A stretch of 64,000 nucleotides of DNA from Apostichopus japonicus (GCF_037975245.1 NC_092576.1:7961001-8025000), one strand, 5' to 3'. Counted from the first letter of the stretch, positions 36,191-52,971 are shown. Notes: generated by a model not told the origin, from the sequence alone. Numbers and translations are program-made.

Positions 36191-38149
36191 ACAGGTGATT
36201 TAGCCAGGCTGTGTTATTGATTGCTAGTTGAGGTAGCCCAATATGTATCATTATAGCTAACAGTGAGTTAGCCAGGCTGTTTCATTGAGGCTTAGATGAG
36301 TTAACCAGGCTACGTTGAAGTAACCAGATTACACATCTCCGGCTAATTTCCTGGCAACGCCATCTACACCATATATAATGTTCATGTATTTGTGAGTGTT
36401 TGTGATAGTCATAATAATAGTGTTTGTTATATTGATAGTGTTTGTGATTGTTATATTGAATTATTGCCAAATAAGGTCTACAAACCAAGTGCAACTTGTT
36501 ATTGTGTTGAAGGCAAAGAAAATCCCACTTGGTATTGGTGATTGGGGAGGGTTAGGTGGAGGGGAAGGTTTAGGTGAGGGGGGGGAGGGGGAATGAACTG
36601 CCTTGTACAGAATCCGCACTGTCTTTTGACAGTTGAAACTTGAATTGAAAAAAAAAAAAAAACTGCAGCTGATCAATTGAGTACAGTTGTAAATTGTACG
36701 TAATTACAAGTCATTATGCCATGAGACACAGATTTTAATATTTTATTTATTAGTCTTAAAGTTGTTTATTGATGGCATGATTGACAGTGTTCACCACAGC
36801 TTTCTGCTAGAGTGGTTGTGTAGGGTCTCATAATTTCATTTTTAATTCAGAAATAGTTCGGGAGTGTCTCGATGCTTTTATGAAACAGTGGAAGCTTTTT
36901 TTTGTTAGTTTGCCCTGAACTTGTGACCGCTGATGTCTTTCAAAATTCAGGGACTGCTTTTCTTTTGATAGCTTTGCATATGATTTCTTGGCCGTATCAT
37001 CCATCATTGTTGTTGGAGCTCGTTGTGAAATTGCGAATGAACAAACCTAGTTGATGGAACCACAGGATCATACGTTCAACTGTATTGGGAAGTTAATAAG
37101 AAATATGTGTTGTATAATCATTTTTATTATGATAAGACATTTCGTTGCAGAAATGATACGATGAAACTTACAGAACTAATGGCATCAAACTTCTTTTTTT
37201 TTTAAATCCTAACTTTTAATAGTAACTAAAAAGATATCATCTTGAATGACCTTTCTGATGGCAGCGACATTGGTACTTGAAATATGCATATAACATAATT
37301 AAATTAACATTGGTGTTTTTGTGTAGCATGTTAGCCAATATTCGGAAGATTATGTCTTACCTACAACTGGAGGGAAATTTGTAAAAGTTAAAGGGCACAT
37401 TTTTCATTTGCTGTTTCTCTTTCATAAAAACCCCCTTGTCCTTTGTAAAATGAATGTCCTGCTAGCTGTAGTACCCACCCTCTTTTAAAAAAAAAGCAAA
37501 ATAAAACAAAGACATTGTAAGAAGTAGTATCAGAAACCGTGAAAAATAGTCCAGTTAATCCTCATCCCCCCCCCCCCCCCACCTCCAAAGAAAAAGGACA
37601 ACTCAACTAATCATTTAGTATTTTGTCAACTTATCAATTACATAGACAATGATTTTGATTCAAAGTTTGTGACAATTGACATTTTTAAATTCATGTCGTG
37701 GGGAAGTTACACTTTTGTTTTCCTCGGCTAGCATTCCACAAATCTTGCGTTCTGTGTTGCCAGTTACTCGGTTATGCATATTCATGAATTTAGTTTTTGT
37801 GCTTGTATTTGCATGTAATTTACGTGTTTGCTTGGAACTTGCTTGTTTTGCTTGTGATTTGATTAAAATTTTTGAATGATACAGGAACTTAATAGGTATG
37901 CTGTTATACATTTATATATATATACTTTATGTATATCAAGTGTAATATTTTTTTTTAAATTGTAAAATATACGCTAACAAACTAATCTTTCATTTACGTA
38001 CTAGATGAAATTCGAGAAAAAAATTAGAAGCACCTCAATTCTAATGTGTTCTTTTCTTTCAGTCTGGCCTTATGATTAATTAATATCAAATAACGGCCTC
38101 CAATAGCCTATATGTAAGTAAGTGGTAACATTTTTACCTCTCAACTTGA

Positions 38150-38700
38150 CCCCCCCCCCCCCAAAAAAAAAAAAAAACACACACAACTGCTGCGTACTAT
38201 ATACAACATAAGTAGTAGTTCGGGTCGGGAGGAAGAAGTGTACTCTATATAGAGCCCCGCCCCTCCCCAAATAACTAACTTCGTCCATTCCTCAGCAACA
38301 CAACCGCTGCGAAGTACAAGATTAGTAGTTTAGGTCGGAAGGAAGAGGTGTACTCTATATAGAGCCCCGCCCCTCCCCCAAAACTTACATGGTCCCTTCC
38401 TCAGCAACACAACCGCTGTGAAATACAACATAAGTAGTACAGTAGTTCGGGTCGGGAGGAAGAGGTGCACTCTATTCAGAGCCCCGCCCCCCCCCCAAAA
38501 AAAAAGGTCCCTTCCTCAGCAACACAACCGCAATGAACTACAAGATAAATAGTAGGTCCGTGCGGGGGAAGAGTTGTACTCCCCCCATAAATTACTTCGT
38601 CCGTTCCTCAGTAACATTACCGCTGTGAACTACAACTTTATTATTTAGAGTCGGGAGGAAGAGAGTACTAAATATGGCCCGGAGACAAATCAGAAAGAAT
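38150..38700. repeat. ~110-bp tandem repeat, about five copies
   Basis: Each copy has TCGGGAGGAAGAGGTGTACT, the 12-bp palindrome CTCTATATAGAG, CCCCGCCCCTCCCC, and CCTTCCTCAGCAACACAACCG. The first and last copies are partial or diverged. Confidence 0.85.
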
Positions 38701-39286
38701 AAAATAAGCACGACAGACTAGGTGGCGGCATGCGAAATTTGTATGAGGTAGCATACTTTGCATAATTTTACCCGTTAACTTACACATTGAACCATCAAAC
38801 AAATTATACAAGTGGCGTGAGTAAATGGGGGAGGGGTTGCTGGTTGAGGGCGGGCCACTTCTTCTTGATAAAATCCATTATCCGACTCTGGCCCTTCCAT
38901 ATAGGCTCAGCCCATATGTAAATATGTCGGGGAAGTTTAGACATTGATCCCCTCTCCATTACCTTCAAATTCTGTTGGCGCCACCGTAACTAACCTTAAA
39001 ATGTCCCTATCATGACTCTGGGAAAACCCCCTCAAGATTGTATTGATTTCTTTGCGTGTTGAGTTAATTGGATGCTAATTATTTAGCCATGGTTTGTGCA
39101 TCCTTAAGCATTGCGTAATAATGTATTGTTAACAAAATATCGGAACTCGGCAAAACAAGTAAAAATGAAACATGCATATGCAGTAAATACAAAATAGATG
39201 TAAAACTTTAATAGACTACAGAAAAATGCTTCTGTTATTAAGTTTACTGTTGTTTGTAATTATATTGCACATTGAAACATATATAG

Positions 39287-39515
39287 GAGTGTTAGCTCAG
39301 TGGTTAACCATATTGTCCCGAGTTCGAGTTACTCCAAGATTAATGTTTGTCGTCCAGTTACAGAGTTGTTGAGAATTCATAATCATGGACGTTAACTATG
39401 AATCTAAGGAGACTGACTTCGGTCAGCTTGCGGCTTTGATTAGGCACTGATGGCTTCTTCGCGAGTTCCTGCTTACAGGAGGATCTAAATTACATACATA
39501 CATACATACATACAC
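39287..39515 (+). mobile_element. tRNA-derived SINE with (CATA)n tail
   Basis: The head GGAGTGTTAGCTCAGTGGTT fits a tRNA A box, and GAGTTCGAGT fits a B box. GGAGT and ACTCC at the head ends can still pair like an acceptor stem. The body matches the minus-strand copy at 32985-33260. The tail is about five CATA repeats. Confidence 0.85.
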
Positions 39516-40023
39516 CCATACCCACATACATAGACTCTCCCTGTTCTTTACGCCCCTATCGACTGCTTTCTACAAAGAAACCGTGACGTAGCCGTATCAG
39601 ACCATTTAGGCATGGGATCATAAGGTTTTTGTCACTTGTAAGAAACCGATACACTCGGCAGCAAATCATTTTACTACCCTGATCTTTGTCTTCATAATTT
39701 CCACATTTCGGACCGCCTGTTCGTTCATGCACCTTTTCATGTCTTTTTGAATAATGGCCTGTCTTCATAAGGGACTGATGTCCACGAACACGAGGGACTA
39801 TTGTCCAGGGTCATTATACGCTTCATCAACACCAAACGAGGGACATGTTTTAAAGTCAGTCAGAGGGTTTTGGCTAGTTAATTGGAGCCGATTGAGTACT
39901 CGATTTAATGATTGGAATAAGTCTGATCTCACTCCGCACTTCTATTAAGCTATACCGGTATTATGAGCAATCGAAGTGTAAACAGCGCCACTCTAGTATT
40001 GAAATAGTTTCTTATTTTTTTCA

Positions 40024-40146
40024 GTCCGTCCGTCCGTCCGTCCGTCCGTCCGTCCGTCCGTCCGTCCGTCCGTCCGTCCGTCCGTCCGTCCGTCCGTCCG
40101 TCCGTCCGTCCGTCCGTCCGTCCGTCCGTCCGTCCGTCCGTCCGTC
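40024..40146. repeat. (TCCG)n microsatellite
   Basis: About 31 uninterrupted TCCG units, followed by decayed (CCAT)n to about 40190. The reading frame through it encodes only a Pro-Ser-Val-Arg repeat and is not a gene. Confidence 0.97.
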
Positions 40147-40849
40147 AATCCATCCATCAACCCATCCACCCATCAACCCATCCATCCATATATCTATTGC
40201 TACACGAGGTTGTCGTTTTACTGCAGGAATAGAAGTTTATAGCGTATATTAACAACAAACATTTTGCAAGTGAAAAATAAGTAATGTCACACAACGATAA
40301 AACACTACCTGTAAAAAAATATTGTAGAATGAGAAGAGAAGCAAGGTGGAACGGGGGAGGGGGTAGTTGGTAGGGAAGGTTCTGAGAGTAACCTTCACGT
40401 TTACAACGTCAATATGTTTATTCTGAGACAAATTTCGACTATAAATAAGGTCTATGAACAGGTCTTAACGCTAGTTTGTGCTATTGAAGAAAACTACTCT
40501 GAATTGTTGTGCGGTTGGAAAGGATAATGCATAACAGGAACAATAATATAATTTAGCTCCAAATCATTTTTTTTTCACATGCGCCAAGAGTGTACGGCTG
40601 CAGGAAAGTGAGCTATCGTTAAATGCTTCGATTTCAAACGAATTCGAGGACCGTGTGTCATATAGAATTAAGTGATACACAGTAGGCCTATTTGCACCCA
40701 AGGACTGAATTATGGCGTTTCAGCTGGAATAGTGTTAATATTTTGGAGCATTTTGGAGTATTTTCAATTCAATTTTGTGTGACAGTGTAGGTCTCTGCCA
40801 TTTACTAGGCCTATACATGGCTGTTAGATACAGCATGCACAGACTTAAG

Positions 40850-41505
40850 GAGATTAGAGGATTACTTGCGAGGAGACCTCCTGTATTGATACAGCAGTAT
40901 TTCTGTGCGTGTATGCAGTTCTCTTACCACTTTTAAAACTGCTTTGAAAATATATTATTTTAGACTTGCTTTACTGTGTAATTGACTATGTTTTAACAGT
41001 TATTATTCATAGATATTACGTTTGGAACTATTTTCTTAATTCTTAACATTTGTTTTTTATTTATTAATTTTTTAATTATTATTATATTTTGTTTACTACG
41101 TTTATAAGGGTTCTATTTATTATCGTTTAGTATTGGGTGTTTATTACTATCTGCTTTAGGCTTTTACATTAATTGTCTTACTGTACTATAGTTTCTCATT
41201 CTTATTTATATTTAAACATTGACTACGATTTAATCAATTATACTATTTACGTACTTCTGAATTTGTTTTGGACTATTGCGCTATGGGCTTTTTCTTTTAA
41301 TTTATTTTTTAAAATTATTTTAGTATCGTTTAGTACCGGTGTTTTTTTTTAAATTGTTGCTTTTGCATTTTTTGTCTTATTGGTTCTTTATATTTAATAT
41401 TTTGGTTTGTGTTACCATTTGTGTTTAGGTTTAACATTTGTAAAGCGCTTTGCTGGTTATGCGCTATATAAATATTTATTATTATTATTATTATTATTAT
41501 AAGAT
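40850..41505 (+). mobile_element. 3' end of a CR1/L2-like LINE
   Basis: The segment near 40922-40980 reads in one frame as TTFKTALKIYYFRLAL, similar to the C-terminus of many non-LTR retroelement polyproteins. About 450 bp later comes TGTAAAGCGCTTTGCTGG and GCGCTATATAAATATT followed by (ATT)n, the usual 3' tail of CR1/L2-like LINEs and their SINEs in marine animals. Family assignment is from memory. Confidence 0.55.
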
Positions 41506-42451
41506 ACGTATTCGGAAGGATGCGCTACCTACTTCAACAATTTCATACAAATATTTACCACGTACCAGTAAAATCTTCCTAATATAAAACAACAATTTAC
41601 TCTCTGTAACGTGAAAGTTACAACTCCAGGATTGTTTTATTTTTCAATAAAATATCAATGACATAATTTTATCGCTTGAAGTTAATATATTGAGAAAATT
41701 TAATAGACAAACCAACGCAGGATAAGCGCATGGAAGTTATTCGGCTGGAATGACATAAAATATAATGCAGGTATATTGATATTAAACGTAATAACATCTA
41801 TAAAAATATGTACTCCGGCTAAAAGCAAATAATTCCATACTACTTCATCAAAAAATAGGAGTACGTTTTATATTTCTATATTAAATTTAATAGCTAGCAA
41901 AATTTATATTATAGTTTAGACATAGAACTTCATGAAGATGCAATCGTTGTCTTTACTGACGAAGTGAAGGAAAATCACCAAACATATGGAAGAAGGTCTC
42001 TGATATTTTGTGGTTGATTGTGTTTTTAAAACTGATTGTATACTTTTACAGAAACATAATGGTGAAAACGTTAATGTTCTTTTCCAACTATATTGGTTAT
42101 TATGCGACAATAACTGTATGTAAGAAGAAACGCCGGGCTGCAAGCAAAGTTTGAATTGCGTATATGAATTTAGTCGTGTAAAGGAATAGGCCTTCTCACT
42201 TACCTACAACTTCTGAATGTGCATTATTATGTGAACTCCCCCCTCTCGCCCCTTCCCCCCAAAGAAATGTGTCATGTCACATTCTTCCGTGGACAACATT
42301 TTTTTCATTGTCTTTAATTTTTTTTTCACATTCCGGACTCTCATCGTTGTATTGCTTTTGTCTGAAGGCAAGTTTTAATAAATTCGCTTATAAGTGTGAT
42401 ATTCGAGACTGCAAAACATTTTGAAAACAGTTGACATTGTAGGCCTACACC

Positions 42452-42756
42452 CAGGCGCGTAGCCAGGAATTTGCCAAGGGAGGGGCGACCCTGTAGGCAA
42501 ACTACCAGAGCCGTAGATTCTGCAGTGGAAACTATCCATGCGTGGCGCCACCATGAGTTGGCGCTACGAGTACAAGAATATTTTGGCTGAAATTGCCTCC
42601 CAGATTGCTGGAAAAGGCACTTCCCAGGCCTTGTAAGTTGCATCTAAGCTTGAAATGACTAGCGATATCATAAAAACATACAAAAAAATATGCACATGGG
42701 GGGGGACGGTCGCCCCCTTCGCCCCTAACCCCCCCCCCTTTTTGGCTAAGCGCCTG
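42452..42756 (-). mobile_element. hAT-type miniature element with perfect 8-bp target-site duplication
   Basis: It begins CAGGCGCGTAGCCAGG and ends GGCTAAGCGCCTG. The flanks are exactly CCTACACC on both sides (42444-42451 and 42757-42764). The interior matches 9331-9618 in inverted order. It is absent from the matching place in unit 2. Confidence 0.88.
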
Positions 42757-43043
42757 CCTACACCCTTAATGCAAGGTTCACGTGTACTAAATGCTGACAT
42801 TTGACATACCCGTTCTTTTCTTCATCTTCTTTTCAGATGAATTTTAATATGCATTGGGAAGGTCGTTAACTGCAGTTTTAATGAACTAAAAGACTCAACT
42901 TAGTCTAATATGAACAAACTGGACTGACTAAATGATACGTCATTTTACTTTCTGCCGTTCAGCTGTCAAGACTCAATTTTGTTTTTACTCAACTGTTAAG
43001 TTAAATATTTTAAATATTTTTCAATTAGGATAAATCTATCAGC

Positions 43044-44577
43044 ATGAATGTCCAACCATCCATTCCGAAGATTGCTGTCTGCATGGTTTGGCTTGTTTCT
43101 TATGCATATTTTTGCGAGTCTCAAGAAATAATAGCTGGTCTTCGATATGCCAAGAATTTTGGACCTAGTGGGAGATTTCTCGTTCAACGTTCACATCTTG
43201 AAGACGCTATCCAAGAGCTTGGCTTAGAAGGTAAGGAAATATCAAAAAGGACTGAAAAAAGTTGAGAAATCAGATTGTTTGTAACTATTACCGGATATAT
43301 GATTTGATATAATTCCACGTTTTAGATTCACTTCCTGGCAGCACATTGTCCGTTTTCAAGGGCCTTAACTCAGGAATTCACTCACCGATAAAGCAATTAA
43401 ATGTCTCTAAAGGTTGTTTTCTGCAAAGGCATACAATAGTCTCTAAAAGAAGCATCTCTATAATATCTCAAATGTTCACGTGAGATGTATCCTAATTGAT
43501 TAAAAGCTTAAGTGTTGCGTTTGATTCGTTCTTTGATTCTAATTTGTGATTATTATCAATAACAATGAACGTTACAAATTGTATGCTATCATAACTTGAT
43601 CCCTCGTATTTAAAGGTGATAGGATAACCATTTAAAACAACAATATCATACTATTTTGGTTTTGATATTAGGAACACAAAATTTGATTTGTTTGGTATTT
43701 TACATGTGTAGCAATCATGTCTAGTTTCAGCAACTTGATCATAAGACTGCATTGACTTTTGATTTATTAAGAAAACCAAAAAATAATAACATTAGACACA
43801 AGAACACTAACTGTTTGTTTTCTAAGATGAAATAATTAATTTATTGTTTTTCATGTAGGTATGGTTCAACTGTTGACATCTTCTGAGTACGATGATACCA
43901 TTGGTGAAGTAGCAGTTCAGGTGCAAAGTTGTACGGATCTGACCATTGCTGACGAACTCTCTACTTCCCAACAGGACCAGATATCCACTTCCGGGACCGT
44001 CCTTTTCATTGGTTTACCTGTTGTTTCCTCTGACAGCGGTGCCCACTTGTTAATCTCGATGGCATATTTAACTGACGCAGCAAAACCGTTATTAATTCCT
44101 TACATGACTAGTGCAGATGCAATTCAATATATTGACAGCATTGAAATGGGAGAAGATTACATCATCCTACGAGATAATGACGACGTAATGCGGATCAGTG
44201 TCTACCATGATCAAAATTGTGTTGATAACGAAGAACTGGGCAAGGATTTGGACAATTTTGTCGGGGGACACGACGTTCGTCTTTCTAACTATCCAGCGAA
44301 ATTCGACTGGGGTTGTGATAGTCTTAGGGATGACGTCAGTTTTTGTGAAGTCCTCGACCCTTTCATGTGTGCCATCCAGAGTACCAACGGCAACGTGTGT
44401 ACAACGATGTCAACAACTCTGTCAAGGAGATGTCTAGCAGATATGGAGATTGTCGAAATGACCGGGGTCTTTGAAGAGGCTGCCCCATTTCTGGCTAGTA
44501 AAGTTCCAACTAAAAGCTTTGAGGCTGGATGGATTATAAGAGAGCACGGTGTAGGCATTGTGTTTCCTTGCTTCTAG
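43044..44577 (+). CDS. Unrecognised secreted cysteine-containing protein, copy 1
   Basis: Two exons, 43044-43230 and 43859-44577, join in phase 1 to encode 301 residues. The GTAAGG donor and ATGTAG acceptor are clear. The N-terminus (K9, hydrophobic 10-23, cleavage near 24-26) is a signal peptide, so secretion is expected. The mature part has eight cysteines in exon 2 (C87, 183, 215, 225, 233, 243, 254, 300), an even number suited to disulfides, and is acidic. No N-glycosylation sequon of the N-X-S/T type and no membrane helix are evident. I do not recognise the family. A polyadenylation-type ATTAAA lies at 44648-44653. The gene converges on the C-type lectin gene on the opposite strand, and the same pair recurs downstream. 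The two-exon layout with a leader exon recalls some invertebrate immune effector genes in architecture only. Confidence 0.82.
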
Positions 44578-44653
44578 TGTCTCCTGTTTTACTTCTGTAA
44601 TAGGATTACCACGCACTACTCACCTGTAGTTTTTCTCAGAATCAATCATTAAA

Positions 44654-47600
44654 ACCGTGAGACATTTTTTTTCTGCCTCTTTTATTTATTACATTTTAGA
44701 GGGAAAGTAATTGTAAAAAATTATCATTGAAAGTAAAATCATAAATTACGGAAAGACATATGTTTCAAAATGATAGAATATAATAGTACGTCAGAAAAAG
44801 TATCAGCATGTTAAAAGTTAATGTCAAAATGCCAATATTGAATTAAGTATGTTTTCCACACAGCACACTAGATCGGTGCATGAACCTGATTTCTTTGATA
44901 ATTTTAACTATAATTAAATACATTTATTAGGGAATGCGTAGAATGACGTGGAACGCTATTATGATTCTGCAATCAACACTTGTATTCAACATGATAATAA
45001 ATTATTCCCACTGCATATTGTTTATCGCGTGATAATGTAAGTATTTTTCTTGTCTATAATTGTCTCCTTTCTATCTCTTGGTACCGCTGTTGAAATTTCG
45101 CTGAGACTCCAAGTCATGCATTTTTAAAACTCAGCCCTTTGACACGCTAAAATATAAATAACAAGTTCAGGGAAAGTGTTTAAACAAAACATTGTGTAAT
45201 AATTCACCAATGGCACCAAACGTGAGTGTGTATACGTGTTGTAGGCATCCATGTATCGGTGCAGATTGGTTGGAAAATTAGTTTTTTACTTGTGACTGTA
45301 ATGGACATGACCGAATTCACAGGTAAGACCTCTTTGCGACACGAGATGAGATGCCTTAAAGTCTCAACGTCTGTTTTCCAAATTTTAACTTCGACCTTTC
45401 CAGCTTACTGCCCTAAAAGCTCAGTAAAAATGACACCGTTCTATACAGTTTTCATAAAAAAAATGATTATTTTTATTGAATTATCTGTCGTTAAACATAT
45501 TAAGCTGAATAAAATTCGCCAGATTTTTTAACGAGTCCGTAGATTCTTCAAACTTCATTCAAACTTTGCAAGCCCCGCCCAACAGGTCGCGCGTAAATCA
45601 AATCTCTTTGTTTTGTTTACGACCATGAGGCCTGCGTGCTAGCCTGTGTTAGGTCAATTTTCTTGAACAGTGTATATCTTTCTTTCACCGTAAAATTGTG
45701 GACGAAAAGTGGATGATACGAGTATATATAGGTTTCACTTGTGTGATGAACATCCTGATATGGGCGGTCAGCAGTGATTTACGGTAAACCATTCCCGCCA
45801 GAAGCGCAATAGAAAATAAATAAAAGGCTGTTACAACAGTCAAGTCTGGATGAAACAAAAGCATGGATAAGTGACTTAGTCGACATTTGATCAAGATATT
45901 TGCGAATTTGGCTATTTTTTTCTGATAGCGAGTGCAGCAGAGGGGTAGATGTTATGAACATGTGGCACCAGTGTAAGTTTATAAATAGTTACAGGTGTGA
46001 CGTATAGGTTACTCTTGAATGTTCAAACTCTTGTCTATGACTTTCACGTCGTACCGATATCCATACGCAGATCCAGTGGGGTAAGGTGGGGTACAACTCT
46101 TTTTTTTCAGCCCCCATAAAAAAAAATAAAAGTAGATATTAGCACAACCTTGCATTTTAACCGTACCTGCCGTAATTATTCACCCAACTGAAAGCCTAAA
46201 AATGCCTCAAAATGAGTGTATCAGTTTCTTTGGCGGGGGAGATGGGCATGGAAACCCTCCACCCCTACATGAGAATCCGCTTCAACGACCTCAGGCCCTC
46301 CTCTTCAAAATGTTGCATCCACCACAGTTATCGCATTAAATATTTTCTCGGAGATTAGTATGAGTGTAATGGCTTAATGATGTGATATATATCACATAAA
46401 AGTTATAATACCGCTGACTGTGTAGTGTCCGAAAACTTTATGCAGATGTTTGGACATCCCTCTCTGGACAATGGTTCCGTCCATGCTAATTAGGGTGACC
46501 GTGCAGTGACCTTTTATAAGTTTCAACCCTTTATAGTGTTAATGTTTAAATAGTATTATCTAAAATATTTCTATCATTTGAGGTCAAAATTGTGGAACTT
46601 GGTTGAAAAATTATCGAGGTACAAGGATTGTCATAAGATCACGTATAAAAATTAGGTCCCCAAAATAGCTTTTTTTGATACATACATACCAATAGTAATA
46701 AACTTTTTGTTTTTGGTGTATTTTATGTTAAAGTAGTATTATATAAAATATTTCCTATCATTTGAGGCTAAAATTGTGGAAATTTGTTGAAAAACTGCGG
46801 ACACGCCCCCTCTATCAGGCTATACAATACATAAAGAAATCACGTATATACACCCACACATTGTGCAAGTTGTTCTTACAACAACGGATTGGTGGCGCTT
46901 TCCGATATTCATTGCTTTACTGTTATAAGGAATCATGTAAAGAACATAATATTTATTACTTTTTGAAAAGAGTTGTAGGGTGCGCGAAATATGATTTTTG
47001 GAAACTATGAAGTTTATTAACTGTTTTTCTGTTTTTGGACGGGTTTTAGGCGATTTTCCGAAGATATTGCAAATATCCAATTCTCTATAGCCCTGATCTT
47101 CCCAGGGTACTTTTTTTAAATGTGTTGGGCTTGTTGTAGAACATTTATGAAGGTGCTGGCCTGTATCTATGTGGCGCGTAGATTTGTTTGAAAGCAAAAA
47201 AGGTCACTTTTTGAATAGCACCCCCTAAAAGTAAATTTTGCGAAGGTACCATTTTTTTCAAAAGTTATATTTCTTTGGGGCATATTCCGACCAGTGAAAG
47301 GTCAAGGAAGTTGCCAGGTGGGACAAATCTCTCTCATTTACCTACCTATACTTTATGAGTTGTGTTAACCTGAATATCGAATATATGATGGAGAGTAGGG
47401 GTGACGGGTGGGGTGGGGGTGGTGGGGAAAGGTTGGTATAATGCTGTAAGATGGGAAGTGTCATAAACCTTCATGTAGCTAACAAATGCAATTGACATTT
47501 TGAGTAGAAGATGAATCAAACAACATGATTTCTCCCTGATATTATCAGCTGAAGGAATATCAGCAGTGATTCCAAATATGCCAGATTTTACTCGCACTCT

Positions 47601-48727
47601 CAACGTAGTTATCCACACTGAGGTTTATAATTGTCTATGGTCAAATAAATCGAGGATCAGAGCCTCTACAAATGTATTTCTAAAAGCTTCTATCATTTTT
47701 AGGTTGCTAAAGTTTGGGAATCAATACTGATGATCTTATAGCTACTGAACTGTTATCATTAGTCAGTGTTTTGTTTTACAGGTCAGGAGCCCCTGTAGCG
47801 TCGGGTAAAAGGTAAGGACTGTTCTAGGGTTGATTCGACGGATAGGCTTCAAAGAGTATCCATTTGAAATGTAACATGTCGCAATCTTGATGTCGAAGAA
47901 TAAGTTGTTGATTTCCATTAGCTTATTCTCTCCATCTTGGTGATATATAACTTTATGTAGGAATATCTTAGGGTTGGCTATGATGAGGTTACATAATTAA
48001 CTAAATATAACTTTAAACCAGATGTGTATGAGCACGTGAGACCTATTTCGTGCTCTTTTGCAACATCAATAAAGGAATCAGAGAATACAAACCACTTAAT
48101 TCCCATTTCTTCAATATTTTATGCCATTATGTTAAAGTATTGATGACAAATTAAAGTCTGGAGTAACATTGAAACCTACATGCAACTAATCATGCATTTA
48201 CCCTTCCAAAGACCATTAAAATTAAAAACGGAAGTGTAAACATATTTTTTAAACCTTCACAGAATATTGATTACAACTCGACAATGGTACAGTAAACAAC
48301 GTCCGCTAAAAACATTTTCTAATTTCAAATGATAGTCCAGAGGAAAAAAAAAAAGACTAAATATATTGATTATTCATCCAAGAAAAAAAATCGCTAGCAA
48401 TTTTTTACCATGCGTTTTCCAAATATTGCTAATTGTAGTTGTCACAGTTTATACCATATATGAACATGAAACAAACATTATAATGATGTCACAGTTGTAC
48501 ACCGATAAGCAACATGTTGTGTTTTCTTTACTTTTTAACTTATTTCTACTGGATTGGTTAGGGTTCGAATTTACTTAGAGAATGTGAAGTTATCAATTAA
48601 AACACAAATGGAGAACATCTTAAGGTATTTAAGACATTATATAAATTCGTCAGTGTGTGTCGCTTTTCTTAAAGTTCATATTTTGTGCAAAAACGTGTAA
48701 ACTTCAACTGTTTTGATCTAAAAAATC
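44654..48727. other. Intergenic within unit 1; no gene
   Basis: About 4 kb lie between the two convergent genes. Short open frames here and their counterparts in unit 2 are alike only because the whole segment was duplicated. Compared with unit 2, unit 1 lacks about 280 bp near 45810; in unit 2 that block is bounded by AAATAAA at both ends, which fits a short-homology deletion. Confidence 0.5.
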
Positions 48728-51914
<3,187 letters not shown>

Positions 51915-51990
51915 GATTCAGTCTTCTCAGGTGAGACGTAGAGGTCAGTAATCGAAAGTGAATTGTGAAGAAACGATGGCTTTGCTCAAG

Positions 51991-51998
51991 TTTTTATC
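51991..51998 (-). promoter_or_regulatory. TATA-like box of lectin copy 1
   Basis: On the minus strand GATAAAAA lies about 80 bp before the start codon and is kept at the same place in copy 2 (about 63809-63816). Conservation may simply reflect recent duplication. Confidence 0.35.
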
Positions 51999-52191
51999 TC
52001 TTTTGCATCTCCAAGTTTGCATAACTTTCATTCGGTGACGCGGAAGCGAATCAACCTTTAAAGGACAAGTTGACCATACAGCCTTGGCAATAGTGTTTAA
52101 GTGCTGGTTGTTTCTTTTGCTAAGAAGCCAGTCGCGGTACTAGTTTTAAGACAGCTGTATGCGTCAGGAGCGCTTGAATGAATATTATATA

Positions 52192-52971
52192 CAGTCACGT
52201 ATCCAGGGGGGGGGGCGTTGGGGCGGCGCGCGACCTCCGGGTAAGAAACAGAAGAAAGAAGAAAAGGGGGAAAACACTGGGGAAAAAATAGGAGGAAGGA
52301 GAGGAAGGAAGGGAAAAGAAAAAGAAGATAGAGAGAGAGAGAGGAGAAAAGGAGGGAGAAGAAGAAAAACGCAAAGACACCGGGAAGAGAAGGAGGAACA
52401 GTGACATAATTAAAGCGCTGATCCCTGTGTGCGCCTCACCCTACCCCTTACACCGACAACTCCATATTTGTCGTTTTCATTTTTCCTCTTTCACTAATGT
52501 ATATATATATATATATACTATATATGGTCTATCATAACGCGTGTGTGTGTATGGGCGCCTTAAAAAGTTGTACGATTGTGCTTGGCTGGTCTTGAACTCT
52601 ACCAAGTCGTCGGGGAACATGACGCATTTGGTATTAAACCAGGATCTGTATGCGAACTGCACTAGACCTATGTCCTTCGATTCAACACTGCCATCTCGAG
52701 AGAAAATGTTAAACCCTCAGACCTGAATGCTAATTGTTACCCAAACCTAGTACCGCAACTCTTACAATGAATATAAAAATAAATTCCGCATGCGATTGGA
52801 GAATTGAGAACATCTCCTGTCAATATAATGTAGTGGATCCAATGGCGTACCATGGGCGGAGGAGGGGGGGGGGCAGAAATGTTCTTGTTCGCTGCGCGCT
52901 AACCGATGGTCGCGCTCCGCTTGGATAGTAATTCGCGCCCCCCGGGTTAGAAAATCCTGGATACGGGCCTG
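52192..52971. mobile_element. Candidate inverted-repeat element between the two units
   Basis: The left edge CAGTCACGTATCCAGG and the right edge on the minus strand CAGGCCCGTATCCAGG form a 16-bp inverted pair with about three mismatches, each followed by a G-run. The interior has a GA-rich block (52245-52400) and a TA microsatellite (52499-52525). It stands exactly where unit 1 homology ends. Flanks are TA-rich, so no clear target duplication can be read. Confidence 0.55.

Larger units (their letters stand above)
34174..39286. other. Intergenic; repeats only
   Basis: About 5 kb with no recognisable exon. It contains a (TTTTA)n run (about 34787-34820), (TTA)n/(T)n runs near 35440-35545, poly-G and poly-C tracts, and two minisatellites listed separately. 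Confidence 0.45.

Noticed and set aside
39908-40252. Frame encoding a Ser-Val-Arg-Pro repeat
   Set aside because: It is the (TCCG)n microsatellite read through.
45226-45531. Open frame conserved at about 57033-57236 in the second unit
   Set aside because: The likeness is explained by the recent duplication. There is no signal, domain or conserved start, and the frame differs upstream in the two units.
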